From an uncultured Actinomycetes bacterium (GTDB lineage Bacteria; Actinomycetota; Actinomycetes; Nanopelagicales; Nanopelagicaceae), in contig CAIUBS010000034.1 of the NCBI GenBank assembly GCA_903897475.1, positions 1 through 23,542 on the forward strand: 23,542 nt of DNA, in the 5' to 3' direction. Below the pieces are notes generated by a model that worked only from the letters and a program-made list of their open reading frames with translations, did not search any database and was not told where the DNA came from. The translations under genes and the position numbers were made by a program. Of the stretch, positions 1 through 7,736 are shown in pieces (within the stretch, counting starts at the first letter, position 1; the number at the start of each line of letters is the position of its first letter).

Positions 1-242
1 AGAACTTTCGCCTTAAACTCAATTCGAGAGTAAATTTCTTGACTTCTAGCGTAAGCAATTTCATCATTTGCACCACCATCAACATAATCAAAAACTGCCT
101 TTGGTACCCTACTTTTTGCTAGCGCCCGTAAATCTGAGATATTTATCGCAGAGTTTAGGCGTCGGTCATTGTTTTTAAATTTAGGAAAACTCCAGCCTAA
201 AAGAGGCTTAATGTTTTTCCACCTAGGTAGTTGGCGCTTCAT
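1..242 (-). CDS. FMN-dependent alpha-hydroxy-acid dehydrogenase (LldD-like), N-terminal part only
   Basis: Partial gene: it starts with ATG at 240-242 and runs off the left edge, leaving 80 codons. The translation contains INISDLRALAKSRVPKAVFD followed by YVDGGANDE, the N-terminal signature of the FMN-dependent 2-hydroxy-acid oxidase/dehydrogenase family (L-lactate dehydrogenase LldD, glycolate and mandelate oxidases). Family members oxidise a 2-hydroxy acid to the 2-keto acid, passing electrons to quinone or oxygen. The catalytic His/Arg and FMN-phosphate residues lie outside the window, so the substrate cannot be narrowed. The start lies one base after the stop of the lactonase-like gene (TAG, one base, ATG), so it is the next gene of the iolE operon. 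Translation is probably coupled, as no Shine-Dalgarno is visible. L-lactate or a sugar acid is a reasonable substrate guess from context. Confidence 0.85.
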   Translation of the reverse strand, partial: MKRQLPRWKNIKPLLGWSFPKFKNNDRRLNSAINISDLRALAKSRVPKAVFDYVDGGANDEIAYARSQEIYSRIEFKAKV

Positions 243-243
243 A

Positions 244-1092
244 CTAGATATTTAACTTATAGACGCGCTTTGCAGTTTCGGCCCAGAAGGATTCTTGCTC
301 AGATTTACTAAAATCTTTGGTGAAATCTTCCATAAGCTCAATAGTATCTTTATAAGTTGCAGCTAATAAACATACCGGCCAATCAGATCCAAACATCATG
401 CGTGCTGGGGTAAAAGATTTAAGGATATGATCCAAGTAAGGCTTAAAGGTTTGAGTGGTCCAACTCTTCCAATTGGCTTCGGTAAACAAACCAGAGACTT
501 TTACGCAGACATTTTCGCAAGATGCAATTTCACTTATTTGATCAGCCCATGGTTGCATCTCGCCTTTAGCCATGTATGGTTTTGAAATATGATCTAAAAC
601 AAATGAGTTATTTGGTGATTTTTTAACCATTTCTACAGCTGCGGCTAATTGTGGTGGCCTGGTCAAAATATCAAATACAAGTCCATACTCAGCTAATCGA
701 TGAATATTTGCAAGAACATCATCTCGTAATAACCAATTAGGATCTGACTTATCCTGAGCTAAATCCCTAATTGAGACTAAATTTTTTGCACCTTTATGTT
801 GGAGATACTTCTCAAGCTGAGGTCTAATATCTTTACTTTCTAAGTTTAACCAACCGACTACAGCACAAATTTTTGGATGTGAAAGCGACAGGTCTAGAAA
901 TTCTGGTGTTTCATCAGGATTTGCAACGGTTTGAACTATTACTGTGTAATCAATATTTGCTCTTTCTAATTCAGGCTCTAACTCATCCATAAGAATTGTT
1001 CGTGAGATGGAGGCTACCTCGTCACCTTGCATCCAGTCTTGAGCCCTTACCGATAAATCCCAGATGTGATGATGTGAATCTATACGAAGCAT
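244..1092 (-). CDS. COG3618 amidohydrolase, L-fuconolactonase-like sugar lactonase
   Basis: A 282-residue TIM-barrel metal-dependent hydrolase of the amidohydrolase-2 type. Visible motifs are the N-terminal metal site SHHHIWD (His7-9), LDHISKP around His168, VKVSG around Lys198 and MFGSDWPVC with the expected catalytic Asp237. Length and motifs match the COG3618 group that includes L-fuconolactonase, L-rhamnono-lactonase and 2-pyrone-4,6-dicarboxylate hydrolase. Members open cyclic esters of sugar acids in the cytoplasm. Its ATG overlaps the stop of the preceding Gfo/Idh gene (TAATG), so it is translated as part of the inositol operon. A lactonase is not needed for the textbook inositol route. 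It more likely hydrolyses a lactone made by the adjacent dehydrogenase. The family call is firm; the exact substrate is inference. Confidence 0.85.
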   Translation of the reverse strand: MLRIDSHHHIWDLSVRAQDWMQGDEVASISRTILMDELEPELERANIDYTVIVQTVANPDETPEFLDLSLSHPKICAVVGWLNLESKDIRPQLEKYLQHKGAKNLVSIRDLAQDKSDPNWLLRDDVLANIHRLAEYGLVFDILTRPPQLAAAVEMVKKSPNNSFVLDHISKPYMAKGEMQPWADQISEIASCENVCVKVSGLFTEANWKSWTTQTFKPYLDHILKSFTPARMMFGSDWPVCLLAATYKDTIELMEDFTKDFSKSEQESFWAETAKRVYKLNI

Positions 1093-2252
1093 TAGACCTT
1101 TTCCCAGCTTTTACTTTCCCAAGATTTAATTAATGCTTTTTGTACCAAAACAACATTTAAGGCTTCGGCAAATGAAGGTTTAAATTCAACTCCAGCTACC
1201 CACGAATTAAGGAATGAATAATCTTCAATACAAATAAGATCTTCAGTACCTAAGCTATTTCCCTGACCTGGAACAAATGCACCGTGGTAATCAAAGCGAT
1301 CTCCACCTAGAATTTTGGTAAAACCAGATTCTAAAATGTCATCCTTTTTGTAATATAGAAGCTCATTTAAACTTTCATGATTCCACTTCAGTGCACCTTT
1401 AGTGCCGTAAATTTCAAACATATTTTCACTCTCTGGGCCAACTACCGTTCTACTGGTCTCAAAGGTTCCAGTAGCACCATTTTTAAATCTACAAAGCATT
1501 GAGGCAAAATCTTCATTCTCTACCTCACCAAGGGGATCACCCTTCTTTCCTCTACTGTAATGGCTAGAGTTATTTGATGGCAGAGGCCGCTGTTTAATCG
1601 TGGTCTGCCTCATTCCAACTACTTCAGTAATATCTCCAATTAGAAACTGAGCCAAAGAGACCGAGTGACTAAGAATATCGCTGGAAACACCATAGCCAGC
1701 TTGGTCAAACTTAAATCTCCAAGAAAGTAAACCCAACTCATCACTTCCATACATTGAAAAAAATCTACCTTTGTAATGGATGATGTCGCCTAGTTCTCCA
1801 GATGCAATCATCTTTTTTGCATGTAGCACAAGTGGTGCCCATAAGTAGTTGTAACCAACTCCAGTAAAAGTCTTATTCTTCTGAGCAATATTGAACGCTT
1901 CTAATGTCTGTTCAGGCTTACCACCAATTGGTTTTTCAGAAAAAACTATTTTGCCAGCATCACTTGCAGCTTTAATTATTGGAATATGCAACATATTAGG
2001 TGCACAGACCCAAACTGCATCTACATCTGGAGCTACTACAGCTTCATTCCAATCTGTTGTTGATCTTTTAAATCCAAAATCCTCTACGGCTTGTTTTCCT
2101 CTATTTAAGTCAAAATCGGCGCAGACGGTAAGTATTGGATTAAATTTACGCTCAGGAAATAGGGTAGGGATTCTAATTAAAGATCTACTATGAGCCTGTC
2201 CCATCCAACCTAAACCAACTACTGCAACTGATATATCTTTTCGATTGCTCAC
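1092..2252 (-). CDS. Gfo/Idh/MocA-family oxidoreductase (second dehydrogenase of the iol operon)
   Basis: A 386-residue NAD(P)-dependent sugar or cyclitol dehydrogenase. The N-terminal Rossmann motif is VVGLGWMGQAHS (residues 11-22), the EKP motif is FSEKP with Lys107, and the catalytic pair is Asp192/His196 in SSDILSH. At 386 residues it is longer than the IolG in this window (331) and belongs to a different subfamily. Possible relatives are the scyllo-inositol and sugar-1-dehydrogenases found in iol loci. It starts with GTG overlapping the iolB stop (GTGA) and its own stop overlaps the lactonase start (TAATG). A dehydrogenase followed directly by a lactonase suggests oxidation of an aldose hemiacetal to a lactone. 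A role as an inositol stereoisomer dehydrogenase remains equally possible. Confidence 0.85.
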   Translation of the reverse strand: MSNRKDISVAVVGLGWMGQAHSRSLIRIPTLFPERKFNPILTVCADFDLNRGKQAVEDFGFKRSTTDWNEAVVAPDVDAVWVCAPNMLHIPIIKAASDAGKIVFSEKPIGGKPEQTLEAFNIAQKNKTFTGVGYNYLWAPLVLHAKKMIASGELGDIIHYKGRFFSMYGSDELGLLSWRFKFDQAGYGVSSDILSHSVSLAQFLIGDITEVVGMRQTTIKQRPLPSNNSSHYSRGKKGDPLGEVENEDFASMLCRFKNGATGTFETSRTVVGPESENMFEIYGTKGALKWNHESLNELLYYKKDDILESGFTKILGGDRFDYHGAFVPGQGNSLGTEDLICIEDYSFLNSWVAGVEFKPSFAEALNVVLVQKALIKSWESKSWEKV

Positions 2253-3118
2253 TCTTGACTCCTTTTTCCTTTAAAACTAGTTAAAGGTAATCGGGGATCT
2301 TGTTTTTGTGACTTCCAACTTTCTCTAATCCAGTGATGGCTGGGATCATCACAAAATCCCATAGTTCTATTTTCAGCGGGGCCAGCAAGTACATTTAGAA
2401 AATACATTGGATACTCAGGCGCCGCAATAGATGGACCATGATATCCGTGGGGGACAATTACAAAATCTTGATCCTTGATCGTCATGGTTTCATCGATTTT
2501 GCCATCATATGAGTAAACCTTAAAAAAGCCATGCCCATCACTAGATCCATAATCAAGATCCTCTTTTCCAATTTGAAAGTAATAGATCTCTTCATTATTA
2601 AACTGGCAATCTGCTATGCCATCATGTCGATGTGGAGGCCAAGAGGACCAATTTCCGCCGGGCGTAAGTACTTCACATACTAGAATTTTTTCGGCACCAT
2701 TAAATGAGTCTGGAGTGGCAATATTGTTGACCTGCCTTGTGGCAAACCCACTACCTCTAATCTCAACCGACACCGACTCTTTATTTGTATAGGAAACTGG
2801 TAACACCTTAGTTGCTTGCGCAGTAGATAAGGCTAATAAGCCAGTAGAACCGATAATTTTTACATGCGCTCCAACTGGAATATATATCCAATCTGAGATC
2901 CCTGCGAAAACTCCAGTTCGACCAATTAATTTAAATTCAATTTGATCCACTATTACTGTGACATTTTGAGCAGATAGACTTAAAAGTACGCCTTCAAAAT
3001 TGGTAAATTCTAATTCATGACTACTTTTTTGAGATAAATCTAATATATGCATGCCACAGTAATTCCAATTAGCACTCTTAGGAGTTATAGATTTAACACC
3101 TCGATATAACCAACTCAT
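2249..3118 (-). CDS. iolB: 5-deoxy-glucuronate isomerase IolB
   Basis: A 289-residue double-cupin protein that converts 5-deoxy-D-glucuronate to 2-deoxy-5-keto-D-gluconate, the step before IolC. Diagnostic segments of the IolB family are present: RGSGFATRQVNN (121-132), GGNWSSWPPHRHD with cupin metal-ligand histidines 163 and 165, EEIYYF (176-181) and PHGYHGPS around His224/His227, then the FLNVLAGP stretch near the C-terminus. The length is normal for IolB (about 270-300). The start overlaps the aldolase stop by one base (TAATG) and the stop overlaps the downstream GTG, so translational coupling runs through this part of the operon. Nothing looks broken. Confidence 0.96.
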   Translation of the reverse strand: MSWLYRGVKSITPKSANWNYCGMHILDLSQKSSHELEFTNFEGVLLSLSAQNVTVIVDQIEFKLIGRTGVFAGISDWIYIPVGAHVKIIGSTGLLALSTAQATKVLPVSYTNKESVSVEIRGSGFATRQVNNIATPDSFNGAEKILVCEVLTPGGNWSSWPPHRHDGIADCQFNNEEIYYFQIGKEDLDYGSSDGHGFFKVYSYDGKIDETMTIKDQDFVIVPHGYHGPSIAAPEYPMYFLNVLAGPAENRTMGFCDDPSHHWIRESWKSQKQDPRLPLTSFKGKRSQE

Positions 3119-4011
3119 TAAACCTTCCTTACTATCGCTACTGCTTTTGCTACTGCTGCTTCGACACTTAACTCAGTACTGTATAAAAGCGCCCTACCAG
3201 GTATTAAGGCACGAACATTTTGGAATTTAAATGCAGCTTGCCAACTATTAAAAGTAGCTTGCCAGTCAGTTCCAGGATCTCCACCCAATAACATTAAAGG
3301 AAGTGAGGTGGCATTAGCCGCTAATTTGAAATCATCAAATGCTGGAACTTTAAGCCAGGTATAAGCACTAGAGGTTCCAAGTGCTGATGCAATTCCAATA
3401 ACTCGCACTAATTCCTCGATATTCTTGTTTAATTCAAATTTACCAGCTGAATTTTTTACATATGGAAGTGGTTCAATAATTGATATTTTCTTGGCCCTAG
3501 ATAATTGAGAATTTACGCTTGCCACCATCTCAATCGTATTTAGAACTCCTGGATCTGTTTTTTCAATTCTTAAAAGCGTCTTGCCTCCGTCTAGCCCAAA
3601 TTCAGTGATTCCCTTTACATCATAGGAACTTTGGCGATCATCTAACTCCCAATCTGCTCCTAAGATTCCAGCTCGATTAATACTGCCGAAGATTAATTTG
3701 TTATCAAGCGCTCCAAAATATGCAAGTTCTTCAACTATATCTGGAGTTGCTAATACTCCGTCTACTCCAGGAACAGAAAGTGCTCGAATTAATCGATCCA
3801 ATAAATCAAACCTATTTGCCATAGCCATGCCATCACCTGATGCCGCAATTATTCCTCGAGCAGTATGGTCTGCTGCAACTATAAATAATTTTCCATCTTT
3901 AGTTAACTTAACTCGACGTTTTCTAGATTTAAGATTTTTTTGTAATTTGCTCGGATTATTTACACGATCATCACAGAGTTTAGAGTAGTTTTTTTCATTA
4001 AATTTAATCAT
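3118..4011 (-). CDS. DeoC/LacD-type (beta/alpha)8 aldolase of the actinobacterial inositol cluster (Cgl0158-like)
   Basis: A 297-residue TIM-barrel protein resembling the class I aldolase proteins that sit next to iolC in corynebacterial and other actinobacterial inositol loci. Visible features include LFIVAADHTARG near the N-terminus, GVDGVLATPDIVEELA, LLRIEKTDPG, TWLKVPAFDDF and LMLLGGDPGTD. I cannot assign the Schiff-base lysine with confidence; candidates are the lysines in RIEK and WLKVP. From its position between iolC and iolB with an ATGA overlap, it most likely cleaves 2-deoxy-5-keto-gluconate 6-phosphate to dihydroxyacetone phosphate and malonate semialdehyde, replacing the class II aldolase IolJ. 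That role is inference from context; the fold call is firmer. Confidence 0.8.
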   Translation of the reverse strand: MIKFNEKNYSKLCDDRVNNPSKLQKNLKSRKRRVKLTKDGKLFIVAADHTARGIIAASGDGMAMANRFDLLDRLIRALSVPGVDGVLATPDIVEELAYFGALDNKLIFGSINRAGILGADWELDDRQSSYDVKGITEFGLDGGKTLLRIEKTDPGVLNTIEMVASVNSQLSRAKKISIIEPLPYVKNSAGKFELNKNIEELVRVIGIASALGTSSAYTWLKVPAFDDFKLAANATSLPLMLLGGDPGTDWQATFNSWQAAFKFQNVRALIPGRALLYSTELSVEAAVAKAVAIVRKV

Positions 4012-4958
4012 TTACCTACTCCTTTAACTAGACTCTCGACTTCGTTCAAAGTTGGCATGGCATCTGAACACAGAAGTCTAGAGGCTACTATCGCACCCGC
4101 TGCATTTGCATAATTACCAATTTTTTGTAAGGGCCAAGAATTTTTAAGTCCGTGAACTAGCATGCCACCAAAGGCATCGCCTGCTCCTAGACCACATCTA
4201 ACATCAACTTTAATGGGTTTAGCGATAAAGCTTTCTTCTTTATTCGCAAGGTAAACACCATTTTCTCCTAATTTAACAATTACTAAATTGATCTGCTGGC
4301 CAAGAAAATTTTTTCTGATCTGATCAGGATCTGTTAAGCCTGTAGCGACCTCAAACTCTTTTCGATTACCTACCAAAATATTGCTGCTATCTATCGCCTT
4401 TTTAGTGACTGATTTTGCAATCGATTCATTTTCCCAGAAAGAAGGTCTGTAATCTAAATCCAAAACTGTGTGACCGGATAAAGACCTTGTTACAAGCCAA
4501 TCTTGAATAGATTTAGCAGTTTCACCAGTTGCTAGTGCGCAAGCGGAAACCCAAAAAACTTTAGTCGATTTAATCTCAGCATCTGTGATTCTATCTCTCT
4601 TGATTTTTGTATCGGGTGCTTCAGGGGATCGGTTAAAGAAAATTGTTGGATTATATGGATCATCCATAGCGGCAAAAACAGCAGGGCTAAATTGAGACTC
4701 ATCAATTCCTACATACCTGGTGTCAACTTTAAACTCGGTTAATTTTCCTAAAATATACTCAGTAAATGCATCTCGACCAATATTTGTTGCAACTGCAGAA
4801 TTGTTACCTAATCTAGCCGAAGAAATTGCAACATTTGTGGGGCTACCACCAATTGACATACTAAAAGTTTTTACATCTTTGAAACTAACATTTGATTCAT
4901 TTGCATAAAAATCAAGACTAATTCTTCCTACGCTGATTAAATCTAAACTCTGATTCAT
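4008..4958 (-). CDS. iolC: 5-dehydro-2-deoxygluconokinase IolC
   Basis: A 316-residue PfkB/ribokinase-family kinase that phosphorylates 2-deoxy-5-keto-D-gluconate at C6. The substrate-side glycine motif is GGSPTNVA (37-44). The IolC-typical DYRPSFW lies at 169-175, and the catalytic C-terminal motif CGLGAGDAFGG (255-265) carries the base Asp261. DYRPSFW separates it from generic ribokinases, including the true ribokinase at 15012-15926. It starts with ATG nine bases after the iolE stop and overlaps the next gene by ATGA, so iolE-iolC-aldolase-iolB are cotranscribed. Length and motifs are intact. Confidence 0.94.
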   Translation of the reverse strand: MNQSLDLISVGRISLDFYANESNVSFKDVKTFSMSIGGSPTNVAISSARLGNNSAVATNIGRDAFTEYILGKLTEFKVDTRYVGIDESQFSPAVFAAMDDPYNPTIFFNRSPEAPDTKIKRDRITDAEIKSTKVFWVSACALATGETAKSIQDWLVTRSLSGHTVLDLDYRPSFWENESIAKSVTKKAIDSSNILVGNRKEFEVATGLTDPDQIRKNFLGQQINLVIVKLGENGVYLANKEESFIAKPIKVDVRCGLGAGDAFGGMLVHGLKNSWPLQKIGNYANAAGAIVASRLLCSDAMPTLNEVESLVKGVGK

Positions 4959-4967
4959 AAAATAAAA

Positions 4968-5855
4968 CTAAGCTATTGCCAAAGATCTAAGGTATTCCAT
5001 GGATTGAGAAATCATTTCAACAGGTCCTTTGCCCTCTTCAGGAACGCTACCTGTAATTGCACAATCTTGTTCGATCACATACCAGCCTTGGTATCCCTTA
5101 CTTTCAAGGGCTCTAATTACATCTGCAATTGGTACATCGCCCTGTCCAAGAGGTGTGAATAGACCCTTTTGCACCCCTGACATTATTGATTCTTGACGAG
5201 CCAAAACTGACTTGGATTTTGAAAGATTAACATCCTTTAAGTGCACATGCCCTACACGCTGGTGAGCTTGCTTAGCAAACTCAACAACATCAACTCCACC
5301 AATAGCCATATGACCGGTATCAAGGCACCACTTAACATCGCACCCATTTAGCACGCGATCTACATCTTCCTTGGTTTCAACAGTAGTTTGCAGGTGCGGA
5401 TGAAGTACGTTTTGTAATCCGTTGTCCTGACATATTTTGTCAATTTCAGAAAACATCTTAAACATGTTTTTATACTCATCATTAGTTAGTGGATTTGGAT
5501 TATCCCAATTCCATGTGTAAACAGGTGAGGAAACTAAGTGAGTTGCACCAGTTTTTCTAAATAACTCCGCGGTCTTTTTTACTTGACTTATAGTCTCTTG
5601 ATTTTCATTTTTATCATGAACTACAACTGGTGTAAATCCACCAATCAAACTCATATTAAATTCATCTAACTTCTCTGAAATTGCACTCGGTTGCTCTGGA
5701 AGAAAGCCTGGCGCCCCTAATTCAGTTGCCGGTAATCCCAAGTTTTTCATCTCAGATAAAACTCGATCTGTTGGTAACATCTTTCCCCAGCCAGGCACCT
5801 CACAAATTCCCCAAGAAATAGGTGCTGATGCAATACGGGAGTAGAAGGATTTCAC
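4968..5855 (-). CDS. iolE: 2-keto-myo-inositol dehydratase IolE, first gene of the leftward operon
   Basis: A 295-residue xylose-isomerase-like TIM barrel that dehydrates 2-keto-myo-inositol (scyllo-inosose). The family hallmark APISWGICEVPGWG is at residues 11-24. Downstream come a HPHLQTTVET segment, WCLDTGHMAIGGVD and VGHVHLKDV (metal-ligand histidines and acidic residues), and GYQGWYVIEQDC near the end. The chosen start is GTG at 5853-5855. No in-frame ATG lies upstream; the nearby ATG is in another frame and hits a stop at once. An AACAAT hexamer sits six bases before the GTG, so the mRNA may be leaderless. It leads the operon and is divergent from iolD across only 45 bp. Confidence 0.95.
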   Translation of the reverse strand: MKSFYSRIASAPISWGICEVPGWGKMLPTDRVLSEMKNLGLPATELGAPGFLPEQPSAISEKLDEFNMSLIGGFTPVVVHDKNENQETISQVKKTAELFRKTGATHLVSSPVYTWNWDNPNPLTNDEYKNMFKMFSEIDKICQDNGLQNVLHPHLQTTVETKEDVDRVLNGCDVKWCLDTGHMAIGGVDVVEFAKQAHQRVGHVHLKDVNLSKSKSVLARQESIMSGVQKGLFTPLGQGDVPIADVIRALESKGYQGWYVIEQDCAITGSVPEEGKGPVEMISQSMEYLRSLAIA

Positions 5856-5900
5856 TGAGGCATTGTTCCATAAGTGTTGATAAGTAGATAGGGTACGAGC
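5856..5900. promoter_or_regulatory. 45-bp divergent iolE/iolD promoter region
   Basis: The whole region between the two divergent inositol genes is 45 bp, so both promoters must overlap. On the plus strand TAGGGT (5889-5894) ends exactly six bases before the iolD GTG. On the minus strand AACAAT (complement of 5862-5867) ends exactly six bases before the iolE GTG. Both fit a -10 element placed for leaderless transcription, the iolE one only at four of six consensus positions. An alternative plus-strand promoter is TTGTTC (5863-5868), 16 bases, TAGATA (5885-5890). No convincing operator palindrome is seen. Confidence 0.45.
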
Positions 5901-7736
5901 GTGAAATTAACGACCTCAGAGGCCTTAGTTAAGTACCTGATTGCTCAGAAAATTAAAATTGATAACAAAGTTGTATCTTTGTTTCCATTTACCTTTGCCA
6001 TATTTGGCCATGGAAATGCCTTAGGAATTGGCGATGCACTTGAGAGAAATAAGAAAGCTATGCCTACAATCCGTGGCCAAAATGAACAAGGAATGGCATT
6101 AGCAGCAGTAGCTTTTAGTAAAGCTCAATTACGACAACAATGTGCAGTTGTGACAACTTCAATCGGCCCAGGTGCAACTAATGTAGTGACAGCTGCAGCA
6201 GTAGCGATGGCAAATCGATTACCAGTTTTAATTTTATCTGGTGATACTTTTCAATCTCGACAACCAGATCCAGTACTTCAGCAAGTCGAACATTTTGATT
6301 CACCAATCACTACGGTAAATGATTCATTTAGAGCTGTTACTAAGTATTGGGATCGAGTGAACAGACCAGAGCAGCTACTAAATACTTTACCTAATGTGAT
6401 TCAAACCATTCTTGATCCTGCAGATTGCGGACCAGTGTTTTTGGCATTACCTCAAGATGTACAGGTTGAAACGTATGATTTTCCCGATGAATTTTTTGAG
6501 GAAACTATTCATAATATTCGTCGTCCTAAAGCTGATGAGAATTCAATAAAACTTGCAGTTTCTACAATTAAATTAGCCAAAAAACCATTGATTATTGCCG
6601 GAGGCGGGGCTAGATATAGCAAGGCACATAAAGAAATATCAGATTTTGCGAACAAATTTGCAATACCAGTGGTAGAAACAGTGGCCGGTAAAGCAACTTT
6701 ATTATCATCAGATCCAGCCTGGTGTGGTCCAGTGGGTGTAACAGGTTGTGATCCTGCAAATAAGTTAGCTGAGGAAGCAGATTTAATCATCTCAGTTGGT
6801 TGTCGATTACAGGACTTTACAACCGGCTCATGGACATTGTTTAAAAATCCAAATAGAAAGATAATTTCAATAAATACAGCACGATTTGACGCAACTAAAC
6901 GTAATTCTATAGCCCTAATCGGAGATGCCAAAGTAACGATTTTAGAGTTGAGCAATTTAATCGGCGATTACAAATGTGACCAAGCCTGGAGTAAATCACG
7001 TGAAACAACTCGGGAACTAATATTAAAAAATATTGAGGCTAGAATTTCTGAAAAACTAGAACTTCCCTCCTATGCCCAAGTAGTTAAATTAATCAATGAT
7101 CTAGCAGCAGATGAGGATTATGTTTTAACAGCTGCTGGTGGGTTACCGGGAGAGTTAAATAACAATTGGCTAAGTAAGAGCTTGGACTCATTTGATTGTG
7201 AATACGGGTACTCATGCATGGGGTATGAGGTCGCAGGTGCTTGGGGAGCAGCCTTGGCATTAAAGAATGCCGGTAGAACTGGAAAAGTAATTTCAATGGT
7301 TGGCGATGGATCCTATTTAATGATGAATAGCGAAATTTTATCTGCAGTAAATAATGGAGATTCACTAGTTTACATACTTTGCGACAATGGTGGCTATGCA
7401 GTAATTCAAAGATTACAAACCTCAAATGGATCTAAAAGTTATCGCACGATGTTTAATGATTCTGATTTAAACAAGCCATTTGATGTCGATTTTGTTGCGC
7501 ATGCAAATTCAATGGGAGCAAAAGCTAAAAAAATTACAATACAGTCCCTTAAAGATGAATTCATAGCAGCAAAGAAAAATTCTGGAGTCACAGTATTAGT
7601 TATTGATACTCACCCAAGTAAATGGACAGAGGGCGGTGCTTTTTGGGAGGTCGGAGTTTCAGGTGTAAGTAGTGAACCTGAAATTCAAAATGCCTACCAA
7701 AGACAAGTTACTGGAAAAGCAAACCGTAGGATTTAA
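5901..7736 (+). CDS. iolD: 3D-(3,5/4)-trihydroxycyclohexane-1,2-dione hydrolase IolD (TPP-dependent)
   Basis: A 611-residue thiamine-diphosphate enzyme that opens the ring of trihydroxycyclohexanedione to 5-deoxy-glucuronate. The N-terminal Pyr domain has IFGHGNALGIGDAL and the activating glutamate of GQNEQG (Glu62). A central sulfo-transferase-like domain has IIAGGGARYS. The C-terminal PP domain has the TPP/Mg motif GDGSYLMMNSE (GDG 468-470) followed by LCDNGGYAVIQRLQ. It is slightly shorter than the usual 620-640. It starts with GTG at 5901 directly after the short divergent region, and its TAA abuts the iolG stop with no spacer. It is the only inositol gene here on the plus strand, so its control is separate from iolE-C-B. 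Confidence 0.95.
   Translation: MKLTTSEALVKYLIAQKIKIDNKVVSLFPFTFAIFGHGNALGIGDALERNKKAMPTIRGQNEQGMALAAVAFSKAQLRQQCAVVTTSIGPGATNVVTAAAVAMANRLPVLILSGDTFQSRQPDPVLQQVEHFDSPITTVNDSFRAVTKYWDRVNRPEQLLNTLPNVIQTILDPADCGPVFLALPQDVQVETYDFPDEFFEETIHNIRRPKADENSIKLAVSTIKLAKKPLIIAGGGARYSKAHKEISDFANKFAIPVVETVAGKATLLSSDPAWCGPVGVTGCDPANKLAEEADLIISVGCRLQDFTTGSWTLFKNPNRKIISINTARFDATKRNSIALIGDAKVTILELSNLIGDYKCDQAWSKSRETTRELILKNIEARISEKLELPSYAQVVKLINDLAADEDYVLTAAGGLPGELNNNWLSKSLDSFDCEYGYSCMGYEVAGAWGAALALKNAGRTGKVISMVGDGSYLMMNSEILSAVNNGDSLVYILCDNGGYAVIQRLQTSNGSKSYRTMFNDSDLNKPFDVDFVAHANSMGAKAKKITIQSLKDEFIAAKKNSGVTVLVIDTHPSKWTEGGAFWEVGVSGVSSEPEIQNAYQRQVTGKANRRI

Noticed and set aside
6509..7425. Long minus-strand reading frames inside iolD and similar antisense frames inside other genes
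   Set aside because: They lie opposite well-supported conserved genes, resemble no family I know, and lack ribosome-binding sites; they are frame shadows.
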